The notes below the pieces were generated by a model. It worked only from the letters and a program-made list of their open reading frames with translations, ran no database searches and had not been told where the DNA came from. 64,000 nucleotides of DNA, from contig CAMKMD010000010.1 in the NCBI GenBank assembly GCA_946413815.1, positions 22,197 to 86,196 on the forward strand. The letters are read 5' to 3'. This document shows, piece after piece, positions 42,637 to 50,324 of the stretch. The stretch comes from an uncultured Ruminococcus sp. GTDB taxonomy: Bacteria > Bacillota > Clostridia > Oscillospirales > Ruminococcaceae. The stretch's first letter is position 1. Every line of letters begins with the position of its first letter. A program made the position numbers and the translations under genes.

Positions 42637-43145
42637 GACTGAGACTCAGGCCTTATCTGCACAGCATTGATTTTGATATCATAAAAAACTGGATAACAGA
42701 CGAGCGGACACACGCCCTCTGGTGTGCCGGACGCTTCCCCTATCCGCTGGAGTATGACAGCTTCCGGCAGTCCCTTGATGACATGGCCATGAGGAACGGG
42801 GACGCCCCCTTCACCGCAACAGACGACGATGGAAAGCCCATAGGCTTCTTCTGTCTCTCCGTTGACTGCGCTTCCGAGGAGGCTATGCTGAAATTCGTGG
42901 TGATAGACAGCAACAGACGTGGGGAGAGATACGGCAGGATGATGATCACCCAGATATTAAGGTATGCCTTCCTTCTTTCAGAGGTCAAAGCAGTAATACT
43001 GAATGTATTCTCCGTAAATGAAGCTGCCAGGCACTGCTATCTCAGGGCCGGATTTCAGGTCCGCTCCGAGACCCCCGATGCTTTTCAGTTCAAGGACGAA
43101 TCATGGGGAAGATGCAATATGATAAAGACCCGAAGAGGAGAATAA
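42633..43145 (+). CDS. GNAT family acetyltransferase
   Basis: A 170-residue GNAT-fold acetyltransferase (RimJ/RimL-like). The acetyl-CoA pocket motif is DSNRRGERYGRMMI near 95-108 (R/Q-x-x-G-x-G/A variant), followed by LNVFSVNEAARHCYLRAGFQ near 127-146, typical of motif B. Start overlap with the preceding gene indicates translational coupling. The acyl acceptor is unknown. Confidence 0.85.
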   Translation: MRLRLRPYLHSIDFDIIKNWITDERTHALWCAGRFPYPLEYDSFRQSLDDMAMRNGDAPFTATDDDGKPIGFFCLSVDCASEEAMLKFVVIDSNRRGERYGRMMITQILRYAFLLSEVKAVILNVFSVNEAARHCYLRAGFQVRSETPDAFQFKDESWGRCNMIKTRRGE

Positions 43146-43150
43146 ACAAA

Positions 43151-43190
43151 AAGAAAGAACAACGGCGTATACACGCCGTTGTTCTTTCTT
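43151..43190. terminator. Strong bidirectional terminator (18-bp stem)
   Basis: An 18-bp perfect stem: 43151-43168 pairs with 43173-43190 around a 4-nt loop. It has A-rich and T-rich ends, and lies between convergent genes. Confidence 0.85.
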
Positions 43191-43218
43191 CTTTACAGAA
43201 GTCTCCTGCTGCGCTGCC

Positions 43219-43635
43219 TCAGAGCTTTATCGTCTCCTTGGGCTCGAAGTTCGTAGCCATTGTCCAGGTAACGGCAGTGCAGTCCTTCATCACGAATACC
43301 TGCATCAGGTCATCTATGCCGTTGTCCTTCCATGCCTGAAGGAACTTCCTTGACGGGTGGGAGAATATCTCCTCCCGGAGCTCCGGATCCTTATTGAGTT
43401 CAAGCACACCTGTAACTCTTATCTGCACCTCTCCGCAGGAGAAGCACATCTCCGCCTTGGGGTTCTCCATGATCTGACGGTAAACGTCCTTGGTGGAGGC
43501 GGTATGGAAGACGATGCCTCTCTCGTCCGCACGGAAGAGGAGCATACCTCTTACACGTGGCTGGTCGCCGTCCATGGTGGCAAGATGGAACACAGGGTTC
43601 CTGCTGATAAGGTCATAGATCTCATTTGCTGTCAT
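43219..43635 (-). CDS. Pyridoxamine 5'-phosphate oxidase family protein
   Basis: A 138-residue split-barrel flavin-binding protein of the PNPOx-like family. Visible features are NPVFHLATMDGDQPRVRGM at the N-terminus (FMN-binding strand), FHTASTKDVYRQIMENPKAEMCF and the final TWTMATNFEPKET. Relatives bind FMN or F420 and have varied or unknown reductase roles. AAAGGATG lies upstream, with a weak promoter before it. It is convergent with the GNAT gene. Confidence 0.85.
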   Translation of the reverse strand: MTANEIYDLISRNPVFHLATMDGDQPRVRGMLLFRADERGIVFHTASTKDVYRQIMENPKAEMCFSCGEVQIRVTGVLELNKDPELREEIFSHPSRKFLQAWKDNGIDDLMQVFVMKDCTAVTWTMATNFEPKETIKL

Positions 43636-43667
43636 TATTCATCATCCTTTCCTGATATGATAATACA

Positions 43668-43696
43668 ATTATACTTCATCAGCGGCGGCCGGTCTA
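43668..43696 (-). promoter_or_regulatory. Weak sigma-A promoter of the PNPOx-like gene
   Basis: Minus strand: TAGACC (43696-43691), a 17-bp spacer and TATAAT (43673-43668). Confidence 0.5.
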
Positions 43697-43728
43697 TAAA
43701 AATACCGTCACTGTCTTTCACTATACCG

Positions 43729-44562
43729 TCATTCTACGTACAGGCTGCGGTATTCGCTGGGAGTGCTGCCCGTCCTCTGCTGGAAGCAGGAGGAAAAATG
43801 CGCACTGCTGCTGAATCCGCACCGCAGGGCTATCTCCGTCACCGGCAGGCTCTTGCGCCGCAGCATGGTCTTTGCATGGTTGATGCGAACCTCGATAAGA
43901 TACTCTATCGGCGTCCTGCCTGTCTCCTTCCTGAAGCGGCGGTTGAAGGTGGATTCCGACATACTTCCGAGCCTTGCAAGCCCCGCCACAGTTATGTTGC
44001 TGCCGTAATGCAGCTCCATGTAGTGCTGTGCCCTTGCAACGGAATAATCATCCGAGACCGCACGCATATCCATAGTCTCACCGAGTATGCTGCGGATTAT
44101 CCAGTGAGTTATTATCTCTGCCTGCGCCCCGAGGGTTATATGGGAATTCATCATGGATTTCCCCGACTCAAAGGCAAAGGTATTAAGGGCTTTCAGGATA
44201 TCGCTGCATATCTCAAAGCGCCCGGGTGAGAAGACAGGAAGCTCCTCCGAATACAGTGCATACCTCTCCTCAAAGAAGTCTTTTGCTATCATAAGGCAGT
44301 AGTAATGATATCTGCCCTCCGCATCTCCCGCAATGCCCGGTGAGAGCAGCTCTGCGCTGTAGTGGAAATCATCAGAAGCCGGGGCGGAAAAGCTGATCAT
44401 CATCATATAGGACGGGCGGTCTGCGGCAGTTATGAGCGGATAGCCGCAGGATGACTCCGCAGGGATGAAAAGCCCCATCTGCGGCCTGATATAGCAGTCG
44501 ATATGTTCAAGGTCCATGCCGGTTATACCGCTTCCGGCCAGCGCTTTTATCATTTCATCCAT
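43729..44562 (-). CDS. AraC family transcriptional regulator
   Basis: A 277-residue regulator. The N-terminal cupin-like sensing domain (about 1-160) is followed by a C-terminal AraC DNA-binding domain (about 175-277). That domain has two helix-turn-helix motifs: NITVAGLARLGSMSESTFNRRFRKETGRTPIEYL and LPVTEIALRCGFSSSAHFSSCFQQRTGSTPSEYR. Its start overlaps the end of the NUDIX gene by 13 bases, so both are made from one transcript. The ligand and targets are unknown. Confidence 0.88.
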   Translation of the reverse strand: MDEMIKALAGSGITGMDLEHIDCYIRPQMGLFIPAESSCGYPLITAADRPSYMMMISFSAPASDDFHYSAELLSPGIAGDAEGRYHYYCLMIAKDFFEERYALYSEELPVFSPGRFEICSDILKALNTFAFESGKSMMNSHITLGAQAEIITHWIIRSILGETMDMRAVSDDYSVARAQHYMELHYGSNITVAGLARLGSMSESTFNRRFRKETGRTPIEYLIEVRINHAKTMLRRKSLPVTEIALRCGFSSSAHFSSCFQQRTGSTPSEYRSLYVE

Positions 44563-45074
44563 AGTTCCTTCTGCCCCCCGAGCATTTCCAGTACTCTCGC
44601 CTCACGCTCTGTCAGCGCATCATCATAGCCCTGATGGTCATGAGTGCGGTTCACCTCTATGCCCTCCGCAGGGAGGATGTATCTCAGACAGAAGCCCTCC
44701 TCGTCCTCATAGTCATCAAGGGACTGCTCCCCTGCTTCTCCCTCCGTCTCACAGAAATAGTAATAGTTCTCTTGAGAGAATATGGTCTCCGGCTCCTTGT
44801 TGCTTTTGTTAAGGCGTATGACAAGGCCGAATTCACGGATGCTCTCCGGTATCACGGAAAGTCCGGTCTCCTCCCTCACCTCACGGATAAGAGCCGAGGT
44901 ATGGTCTTCACCCTTTTCTATCCCGCCTCCGGGGAATTTATAGTAGTCATACTTCCGGCTGTACACCATGGCTATGCGTTCTCCACTGAGTATGACAGCA
45001 CGAACTGAAGGACGGCTTGATCTTCTCCATGAAGTATCATAGTCCTTTTTATCAAGTACGAAAAGTGTCTTCAT
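44550..45074 (-). CDS. NUDIX hydrolase (174 aa)
   Basis: A NUDIX pyrophosphohydrolase. The Nudix box GGGIEKGEDHTSALIREVREETG is near residues 48-70 and fits G-x5-E-x7-REUxEE-x-GU. The C-terminal 50 residues are acidic and include the YDDALTEREARVLEMLGG stretch. The substrate could be a nucleotide sugar, a damaged nucleotide or a cap-like molecule. It is first of a two-gene transcript with the AraC regulator and divergent from the CotH gene. Confidence 0.88.
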   Translation of the reverse strand: MKTLFVLDKKDYDTSWRRSSRPSVRAVILSGERIAMVYSRKYDYYKFPGGGIEKGEDHTSALIREVREETGLSVIPESIREFGLVIRLNKSNKEPETIFSQENYYYFCETEGEAGEQSLDDYEDEEGFCLRYILPAEGIEVNRTHDHQGYDDALTEREARVLEMLGGQKELWMK

Positions 45075-45098
45075 ATCCTCTCCCCTTTCAATATACCG

Positions 45099-45127
45099 AT
45101 TATAACATATAGTTTACAAGGATTCAA
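45099..45127 (-). promoter_or_regulatory. Sigma-A promoter of NUDIX-araC
   Basis: Minus strand: TTGAAT (45127-45122), a 17-bp spacer and TATAAT (45104-45099). Confidence 0.75.
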
Positions 45128-45138
45128 GGCATTATCGC

Positions 45139-45167
45139 AACTTTTCCCTTGATTTCAAGGGAAAGTT
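45139..45167. promoter_or_regulatory. Dyad (possible operator) across the cotH P1 -35 box
   Basis: AACTTT(T)CCCTTGA and TCAAGGGAAAGTT form an inverted repeat of 13 bp with a 2-nt centre. It covers TTGATT of the cotH promoter P1. Confidence 0.5.
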
Positions 45168-45177
45168 ATGTTATAAT
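45149..45177 (+). promoter_or_regulatory. cotH promoter P1 (sigma-A)
   Basis: TTGATT (45149-45154), a 17-bp spacer and TATAAT (45172-45177). It would give a leader of about 180 nt. Confidence 0.7.
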
Positions 45178-45198
45178 ACTTTATCACATTAAAACAGC

Positions 45199-45242
45199 TT
45201 TAGAGGTAAATTAGATACGGATTAGATGACAATTAGAGAAAG
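45199..45242 (+). promoter_or_regulatory. Four 11-bp-spaced ATTAGA-type direct repeats
   Basis: TTTAGA (45199), ATTAGA (45210), ATTAGA (45221) and ATTAGA (45232) recur with an exact 11-bp period. The last begins 18 bp before the P2 -10 box, like binding sites for OmpR/PhoB-type regulators. Confidence 0.6.
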
Positions 45243-45255
45243 GCTGTGCTATACT
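45226..45255 (+). promoter_or_regulatory. cotH promoter P2 (probably activator-dependent)
   Basis: ATGACA (45226-45231), an 18-bp spacer and TATACT (45250-45255), overlapping the last two 11-bp repeats. Confidence 0.5.
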
Positions 45256-45367
45256 GGTATCATGAAAGACCACAGCCGGAGCACATCTGATGCCTTCACC
45301 GCACAGGATACTGCTCTTTATACTGCACCTTTGATTTTCATCATTATAACCTATAAGGAGAACTAAC

Positions 45368-47008
45368 ATGAAACATTCCGGAAGATATCTGACAATGGCT
45401 GTTGCAGCTGTCCTTCTGACAGGCTGTTCAGCTCCTGCTGTCCAGAACAGCAGCGCACCTGCCGCAGCACCCACAGAGGCACAGGAAGAAGTGACAGGAG
45501 CCGCAGCAGAAACGCCCGCGAAACCAGAGATACCCCAGGCTGACCAGAAGACCCTTCCTGTAGTATCCATCACCACAAAGAACACCGACCCCGATGTAAT
45601 GAAGTTCGTGACCGAACCCATAGCTCAGCACGTTGCCGAAGCCATCGCCTCATGGACACCGGGCTTTGAGATCCCCCCTGCCCCCTACTATGAGGACTGC
45701 ACCATCACTCTCACAGACGGGAACGGCACCTCCCTTATCTCCGATGCCGAAGCACAGGTAAAGGTAAGAGGTAACTGGACGACTGTATACGATAAAAAGC
45801 CCCTGAGGATAAAGTTCACAGACAAGACCAATATGCTCGGCCTCAGCGGCGGCGCAGACCAGAGGAACTGGCTCCTCCTTGCAGAATACAAGGACGGCTC
45901 AATGCTCCGCAACAAAGCGGCATTCTGCGCTGCGAAGGAGATACTCGGCGCAGACGGTCTCTATTCCACGGATTCTGAGCTTGTTACCGTAGAGATAAAC
46001 GGCGAATACTACGGCGTATACCTCCTCACTGATATGCAGCAGGTAACAACTCACAGGATAGATATCACGGAGCCCGAGCCTGACTATACCGGCACGGATA
46101 TCGGTTACTTCCTTGAATTCGACGGCTATTTCTTCAACGAGGACGAGCTCCACGGCTTCCATGTGGACTACGCCGACAATGCCGAACTCACCCCCTATGA
46201 CGGCAGCGGCGGCGGCGGCAATACCGTAAAATGTCTCCCCTCCTCCATCATCGACCCGAAGAACGATGTGGGCTTCACCATAAAGAGCACCGTGAATTCT
46301 CCGGAGCAGCATGACTTTATCGAGAACTTCGTTAACAACACCTACCGCATCATGTACGAGGCAGCCTATAACGACAAGGCCTTCGTATTCGATGATGACT
46401 ACTCAAAGATATCAGAGACCAGGGATATCACTCCTCAGGAGGCTGTCGAGAAGGTAGTCAATGTGGATTCCCTTGCAGATATGTACATCATCAGCGACCT
46501 CACCTGCGATGCGGATATCTACTGGTCCAGTTTCTATATGGACGTTGACTTCGGTGAGGGCGGAGACAGAAGGCTCACCTTTGAAGCTCCCTGGGATTTC
46601 GATTCCTCCATGGGCAACAAGGACAGATGTATCGACGGCACAGGCTTCTATGCCTGCAACAGGGTCCCGGACGTTGACGGTGTGAACTATATGACCTGCA
46701 ACCCGTGGCTTGTGGTGCTCGCATACGAGGACTGGTATCAGGACATCATAAAGGAAAAGTGGACAAGAGCCTATGACAACGGTGTATTCAGCAAGACCGT
46801 TGACCTCGTGGTAAACGACTGTGCCGCACTTCAGGACGAGTTCACAAAGAACTATGACAAGTGGGACAATATCAGGCACAACGAGGCCTTCGTGAACGAG
46901 CTCTCAGCTCCCTCCGCAGCCTGCAAAACAGAGAAGGAGGCCGCAGCCTTCCTCGCGGACTGGCTCACCAGAAGGATAGACTTCCTCAACAGCCATTGGC
47001 ATAAGTAA
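45368..47008 (+). CDS. CotH kinase-like secreted lipoprotein
   Basis: A 546-residue lipoprotein. The signal peptide ends in LLTGC (lipid-acceptor Cys20), then a Pro/Ala/Glu linker (to about 65) and a CotH-family domain (about 70-545). Core motifs include VKVRGNWT, KKPLRIKF, NWLLLAEYKDGSMLRNKAAF, VEINGEYYGVYLLTDMQ and the late catalytic-region APWDFDSSMGN. CotH proteins are atypical kinases, known for spore coat proteins in Bacillus. CotH-domain proteins also occur with Ruminococcus cellulosome genes, so a role in modifying surface proteins is plausible. AAGGAGAAC precedes the ATG. It has an elaborate promoter region and a terminator. Confidence 0.87.
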   Translation: MKHSGRYLTMAVAAVLLTGCSAPAVQNSSAPAAAPTEAQEEVTGAAAETPAKPEIPQADQKTLPVVSITTKNTDPDVMKFVTEPIAQHVAEAIASWTPGFEIPPAPYYEDCTITLTDGNGTSLISDAEAQVKVRGNWTTVYDKKPLRIKFTDKTNMLGLSGGADQRNWLLLAEYKDGSMLRNKAAFCAAKEILGADGLYSTDSELVTVEINGEYYGVYLLTDMQQVTTHRIDITEPEPDYTGTDIGYFLEFDGYFFNEDELHGFHVDYADNAELTPYDGSGGGGNTVKCLPSSIIDPKNDVGFTIKSTVNSPEQHDFIENFVNNTYRIMYEAAYNDKAFVFDDDYSKISETRDITPQEAVEKVVNVDSLADMYIISDLTCDADIYWSSFYMDVDFGEGGDRRLTFEAPWDFDSSMGNKDRCIDGTGFYACNRVPDVDGVNYMTCNPWLVVLAYEDWYQDIIKEKWTRAYDNGVFSKTVDLVVNDCAALQDEFTKNYDKWDNIRHNEAFVNELSAPSAACKTEKEAAAFLADWLTRRIDFLNSHWHK

Positions 47009-47011
47009 TAC

Positions 47012-47043
47012 AAAGCGCCGATCGTAATGACCGGCGCTTTTTT
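47012..47043 (+). terminator. Terminator of the cotH gene
   Basis: AAAGCGCCG (47012-47020) pairs with CGGCGCTTT (47032-47040), followed by TTT. Confidence 0.78.
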
Positions 47044-47129
47044 ACCGGGCCGACACCTTTTCCGCTCCATGATCACCCTGCCGCGAAAGCTCTGATGCAG
47101 GGACGTATTCCGGTAACCGGCATAAGAAG

Positions 47130-47157
47130 AGGCCGACGGAAGCGGAACCGTCGGCCT
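47130..47157 (-). terminator. Hairpin after the proline-rich gene
   Basis: AGGCCGACGG (47130-47139) pairs with CCGTCGGCCT (47148-47157). The minus-strand T tract (TCTTCTT) is imperfect. Confidence 0.6.
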
Positions 47158-47214
47158 TAAAAGATCTCTCTCAGTATTGTCTATTCTCGGGTAATATGCA
47201 GTAAGGAGTTTGGA

Positions 47215-48060
47215 TTATTCCTCAACAACTGCCTCAGCAGCCTCTTCAACTGCCTCTACAGGAGCAGGAGCAGCCTCGTGGGGCTTAGGAGGCTCAGGCT
47301 TCTCGCCGTCCTCGTGTACGGGAGGTGCCGGAGGCTCAGGCTTCTCGCCATCCTCGTGTACAGGGGGCTTCGGAGGCTCAGGCTTCTCGCCGTCCTCAAC
47401 GGGCTTCGGAGGCTCAGGCTTCTCGCCGTCCTCAAGTACGGGCGGTGCCGGAGGCTCAGGCTTCTCGCCATCCTCAAGTGCGGGCTTCGGAGGCTCGGGC
47501 TTCTCGCCATCCTCAAGCGGCTTGGGCGGCTCGGGCTTCTCAGGCTCAGCCTTCTGAACTTCAAGCTTGTTTACGCAGTAGTCAAACCACTCAGCCTTAG
47601 TTCCCTCATTGAAATCAAGACCTGTGAAATCGAATACCTTAAGGATAGTCTCCTTAACGTCCTTCATGTCGGGCTTCTTAACGGGCGGCTCGGGCTTAGC
47701 GGGCTTCTCAGCTTCCTCAGCCTCTTCGCCGTCAGTAACAACAGCTTCCTCAGCCTCGTCCTCTGTCTCAGCCTCTTCCTTTTCCTCAGCAACGGGCGGC
47801 TCAGGCTTCTCGCCATCCTCAACCGGCTTGGGGGGCTCGGGCTTCTCAGCCTCGTCAACAACGGGTGCCTCAGGAGCAGCGGGAGCATCAGCCTCAGCGT
47901 CAGCCTCAGCGATCTCAGCCTCTTCTACAGCTACTGTAGCCTGCTCTGCAGCCTGCTTCTCTTCCTTAGCCTGCTGGCTTCCTGCGAATGCGCTTGCGCC
48001 TGTAGCGAGTGAAAGTGCAGAGATAGCGGCGATAGCGGATATGAGCTTACTTCTTTTCAT
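47215..48060 (-). CDS. Secreted proline/glutamate-rich repeat protein, 281 aa
   Basis: A secreted low-complexity protein of unknown function. The signal peptide (1-26) is followed by an Ala/Glu-rich part, a short ordered segment (about 125-170, KDVKETILKVFDFTGLDFNEGTKAEWFDYCVNKLEV) and then repeated DGEKPEPPKP-type units. Seven DGEKPEPP copies occur in all, six of them near the C-terminus. No sortase signal, lipobox or dockerin is present. It resembles an extended wall spacer or a charged surface polymer. AAAGGAG precedes the ATG. The only promoter-like element found is the ACCCCG-N18-CGTA motif shared with sigI, so it may belong to the SigI regulon. Confidence 0.75.
   Translation of the reverse strand: MKRSKLISAIAAISALSLATGASAFAGSQQAKEEKQAAEQATVAVEEAEIAEADAEADAPAAPEAPVVDEAEKPEPPKPVEDGEKPEPPVAEEKEEAETEDEAEEAVVTDGEEAEEAEKPAKPEPPVKKPDMKDVKETILKVFDFTGLDFNEGTKAEWFDYCVNKLEVQKAEPEKPEPPKPLEDGEKPEPPKPALEDGEKPEPPAPPVLEDGEKPEPPKPVEDGEKPEPPKPPVHEDGEKPEPPAPPVHEDGEKPEPPKPHEAAPAPVEAVEEAAEAVVEE
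47290..47540 (-). repeat. In-frame repeats encoding DGEKPEPP units
   Basis: A tract of 33-42-nt in-frame units inside the proline-rich gene, the variation being the Pro-Pro-Val/His spacing. These are coding repeats. Confidence 0.8.
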
Positions 48061-48166
48061 GATAAAGACTCCTTTACATTAAATTTGGTTTCTCCGTTTC
48101 CGGAGTAAAAGCGTTAGTGGATAACTGATCAGTTCTTTGTGTCGTTTTTGCTTTCTGATAACAGTT

Positions 48167-48194
48167 TACGGAAGAGGGAGCTAAAAAACGGGGT
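48167..48194 (-). promoter_or_regulatory. Candidate SigI-dependent promoter of the proline-rich gene
   Basis: Minus strand: ACCCCG (48194-48189), an 18-bp spacer and CGTA (48170-48167). The same spacing and elements occur upstream of sigI. The expected start site is about 100 nt before the ATG. Confidence 0.55.
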
Positions 48195-48246
48195 AACTCA
48201 GAAATTTTTCTGAAAAAATTTTCCCGCAGGCTTTTTCTGAGGCCCT

Positions 48247-48270
48247 AAACGGCTGTATACAGCCGTTTTT
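48247..48270 (+). terminator. Terminator-like hairpin
   Basis: AAACGGCTGT (48247-48256) pairs with ACAGCCGTTT (48259-48268), followed by TT. No plus-strand gene precedes it closely, so its role is unclear. Confidence 0.4.
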
Positions 48271-48353
48271 GCCGTGAAATATTTTTTTGTAAATCATATC
48301 CCGCCGGAATACGCAGCCCCGGATCCCTGTCTTTTTTCCATTCATACACCCCA

Positions 48354-48399
48354 TAAAAAGGAAAGTGCCGTACAGAGCCTACTGGCTGCCCTGTACGGC
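48354..48399 (-). terminator. Terminator of sigI-rsgI
   Basis: Minus strand: GCCGTACAG (48399-48391) pairs with CTGTACGGC (48375-48367), followed by a T-rich tract ending in TTTTT. Confidence 0.75.
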
Positions 48400-48411
48400 G
48401 TAGAAATAGAA

Positions 48412-49587
48412 TTAGGAAAGCGGTCCTTCTGCTTCCGGATCCACCGGGTGGTCAATGGGGCCCGGAGCTTCAGGTGCCGGCTGGTTTTCAGGTGATCCCT
48501 TGTCTTCCGGGAACGGAGGGTGCTCATGCGGTTCCGGAGGGATCGGTGCTACTGCAACAGCCACGGCGGCAGGTGCCTGAGGTGTTGCAGGAAGCCTTAC
48601 GGCCGGCTTGTCATCTCCCTGCTCAGCAGGTTCGGGAGGTGAGGGAGGCGCAGGCTTGTCTTCGTTTTCTGCATCCGGAGCAGGCGGCGCAGGCGTATCT
48701 TCGCCGGGAGCTTCGGGAGCAGGCTTTTCTCCTTCGACGGGCGGAGGAGGTGGATCCTCAGCCTTAACGTCGGGAGCAGCCGGAGCGGGAGCGTCATCTG
48801 AGTGTGCCGGCTTCGGGGGTGCTGCCGGTCCTTCGTTGGCCTTGTGCCCATCCTTTGCAGGTTCCGGAGGTGCAGGTGCGTCGGGGTGACTCTCACTGCC
48901 GGGATCAGGCTTGCCGGAAGTCTCCGCAGGCTTTGCCGGCTTGTCGTCCTTCTTATCCTTGCCCGGTGCGGGCTGATCCTGTATCGGGGGAGGGACCGGA
49001 TCAGGCGGCGCAGGGTGCTGGCCTATCTCAAGGACGCTTATGTTAAGGTCAAGACCTTTCATACCGTCCTCCAGCTCTGATTTGTAAGTGTCGCTGTCCA
49101 GGGGATCATCTGCATTGACATACATCCTTACGGAGTCTCCGCTTGAGATCAGACCCTTTGATTTCTCTATCTCAAGGATATCGCCTGCGACCTTCAGCTT
49201 ATCCTTGCCCTTGTAGTCGTATTCCTTGATGATCGCCTCACCGGCCGGATCATCGGTCGTCACGCTGATAACATGACCCTTCTTGTTGAGTGAAAGGCAT
49301 ATATCCGAAGCTGCGCAGATAATGACTGAGCTGTGGGGCTTCACGTTCTGGTAGTAGTAGCCGTAGCCCATGCCTGCAAAGACTGCAAGGCTGGCAGCAG
49401 CGGCAGCAAAGCGTCTGATAACAGTGATGTTGCGTGAGGGTGTCTTCTCAGTCACCTTTTCCATGAGTATCGGATCGGTAACGGTCTGGCCAACTTTGTA
49501 GTGTACATTCGCAGCCTTTACGAATCTTGCCGCTTCATCCATAAGTACGGCATAGCCGCCGTGGCATTCCATTACGATATATTTCAT
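48412..49587 (-). CDS. rsgI: RsgI-like transmembrane anti-sigma factor with disordered Pro-rich ectodomain
   Basis: A 391-residue partner of SigI. The cytoplasmic RsgI-N domain (1-45, MKYIVMECHGGYAVLM...ARFVKAANVHYKVGQ) is followed by a membrane segment (about 59-79). A juxtamembrane extracytoplasmic domain (about 84-190) holds the conserved LSLNKKGHVISV strand. An intrinsically disordered Pro/Ala/Glu/Asp-rich tail runs from about 195 to 391. In the RsgI family an Asn-Pro pair before the strand is the usual autoproteolysis site; here that position reads A93-S94. The tail carries no carbohydrate-binding module, unlike many clostridial RsgIs, and resembles the disordered tail of Bacillus RsgI. 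Its start overlaps the sigI stop by four bases. Confidence 0.87.
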   Translation of the reverse strand: MKYIVMECHGGYAVLMDEAARFVKAANVHYKVGQTVTDPILMEKVTEKTPSRNITVIRRFAAAAASLAVFAGMGYGYYYQNVKPHSSVIICAASDICLSLNKKGHVISVTTDDPAGEAIIKEYDYKGKDKLKVAGDILEIEKSKGLISSGDSVRMYVNADDPLDSDTYKSELEDGMKGLDLNISVLEIGQHPAPPDPVPPPIQDQPAPGKDKKDDKPAKPAETSGKPDPGSESHPDAPAPPEPAKDGHKANEGPAAPPKPAHSDDAPAPAAPDVKAEDPPPPPVEGEKPAPEAPGEDTPAPPAPDAENEDKPAPPSPPEPAEQGDDKPAVRLPATPQAPAAVAVAVAPIPPEPHEHPPFPEDKGSPENQPAPEAPGPIDHPVDPEAEGPLS

Positions 49588-50306
49588 GTTATCTCACCGC
49601 CTTTCAGTACCTGCATAATGTGGCCGCGCATTATCTCGTAGCCGTTTGTGCATATCAGCAGCACAGCCACCAGATAGCGGCGGTGCCTCTCGAGGGTCTT
49701 GCGCTCTGTGTTCGTGCCCTCTGCAAGCTTCGCTATGGGCACACGCTTTGTCCGGAGGAATTCCTCCAGTATGCCCGGATGGCTCCTTGCGTAGGCTACA
49801 GCCTTCTGACAGGCCGCGAGGGTCCTGCCCTGCTTCGGAGAGTTGTCTGCCACATCTGACAGGGATACTCCGAAGGTCTCCATCTGTGCCGAAAGCTCAC
49901 GTATCTCGGCCTGAGTAGCCTCACGTATCTCGTTCTCCGCATACTCATCGTGACTGTCGCTTATGGTATCGATCAGCTCGTTATCATCCTCGTCGGGGGT
50001 GTCGAGTGAGATAAGTCCCTTGCTGCGTTTCTCCTTGCGGTAGTTGTCGATGAGACGGTTTTTGATCTGACGTGCTGCAAAGCTGAGGAAGGAGCCCTTG
50101 AGCTTCGAATAGCCCCGTATCGCTTCATAGAAGGCGAACATGGCAATGCTCAGCTCATCATCTTCGGGCTGCGGGGGACGGTTTATGAATCTTGCTGTTT
50201 CCGATTTAATGAAAGGCATATAGGCAGAGATAAGCTCATCTGCCGCATGGCTGTCGGTCTTGGCCTCATACACCTGCTTTATCAGTTTCTGAACATCCTG
50301 ATCCAT
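49584..50306 (-). CDS. sigI: SigI-type RNA polymerase sigma factor
   Basis: A 240-residue sigma factor of the SigI class. Region 2 spans about 35-105 (FIKSETARFINR...DDELSIAMFAFYEAIRGY...FLSFAARQIKNRLIDNYRKEKR). The SigI-type C-terminal domain covers about 135-225 and includes PKQGRTLAACQKAVAYARSHPGILEEFLRTKRVPIAKLAEGTNTERKTLERHRRYLVAVLLICTNG. It is cotranscribed with rsgI and negatively controlled by it. Upstream there is both a sigma-A promoter and a SigI-like element, implying autoregulation. In clostridia such pairs control cellulosome or cell-wall genes. Confidence 0.9.
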   Translation of the reverse strand: MDQDVQKLIKQVYEAKTDSHAADELISAYMPFIKSETARFINRPPQPEDDELSIAMFAFYEAIRGYSKLKGSFLSFAARQIKNRLIDNYRKEKRSKGLISLDTPDEDDNELIDTISDSHDEYAENEIREATQAEIRELSAQMETFGVSLSDVADNSPKQGRTLAACQKAVAYARSHPGILEEFLRTKRVPIAKLAEGTNTERKTLERHRRYLVAVLLICTNGYEIMRGHIMQVLKGGEIT

Positions 50307-50324
50307 ATCGTCACCCCCGTGTTA

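Larger units (their letters stand above)
45075..45367. other. Divergent regulatory region between NUDIX-araC and cotH
   Basis: The 293 bp hold a minus-strand promoter, two plus-strand promoters, a dyad across one -35 box and four 11-bp-spaced direct repeats. These are described in separate entries. Confidence 0.7.
48061..48411. other. 351-bp region between the proline-rich gene and rsgI
   Basis: It contains a leader of about 100 nt, the SigI-like element (48167-48194), a plus-strand-type hairpin (48247-48270) and the sigI-rsgI terminator (48354-48399). No ORF is supported. Confidence 0.6.

Noticed and set aside
47278..48012. Leu/Arg-rich open frame on the plus strand
   Set aside because: Antisense to the proline-rich repeat gene; the repeats create long open frames on both strands.
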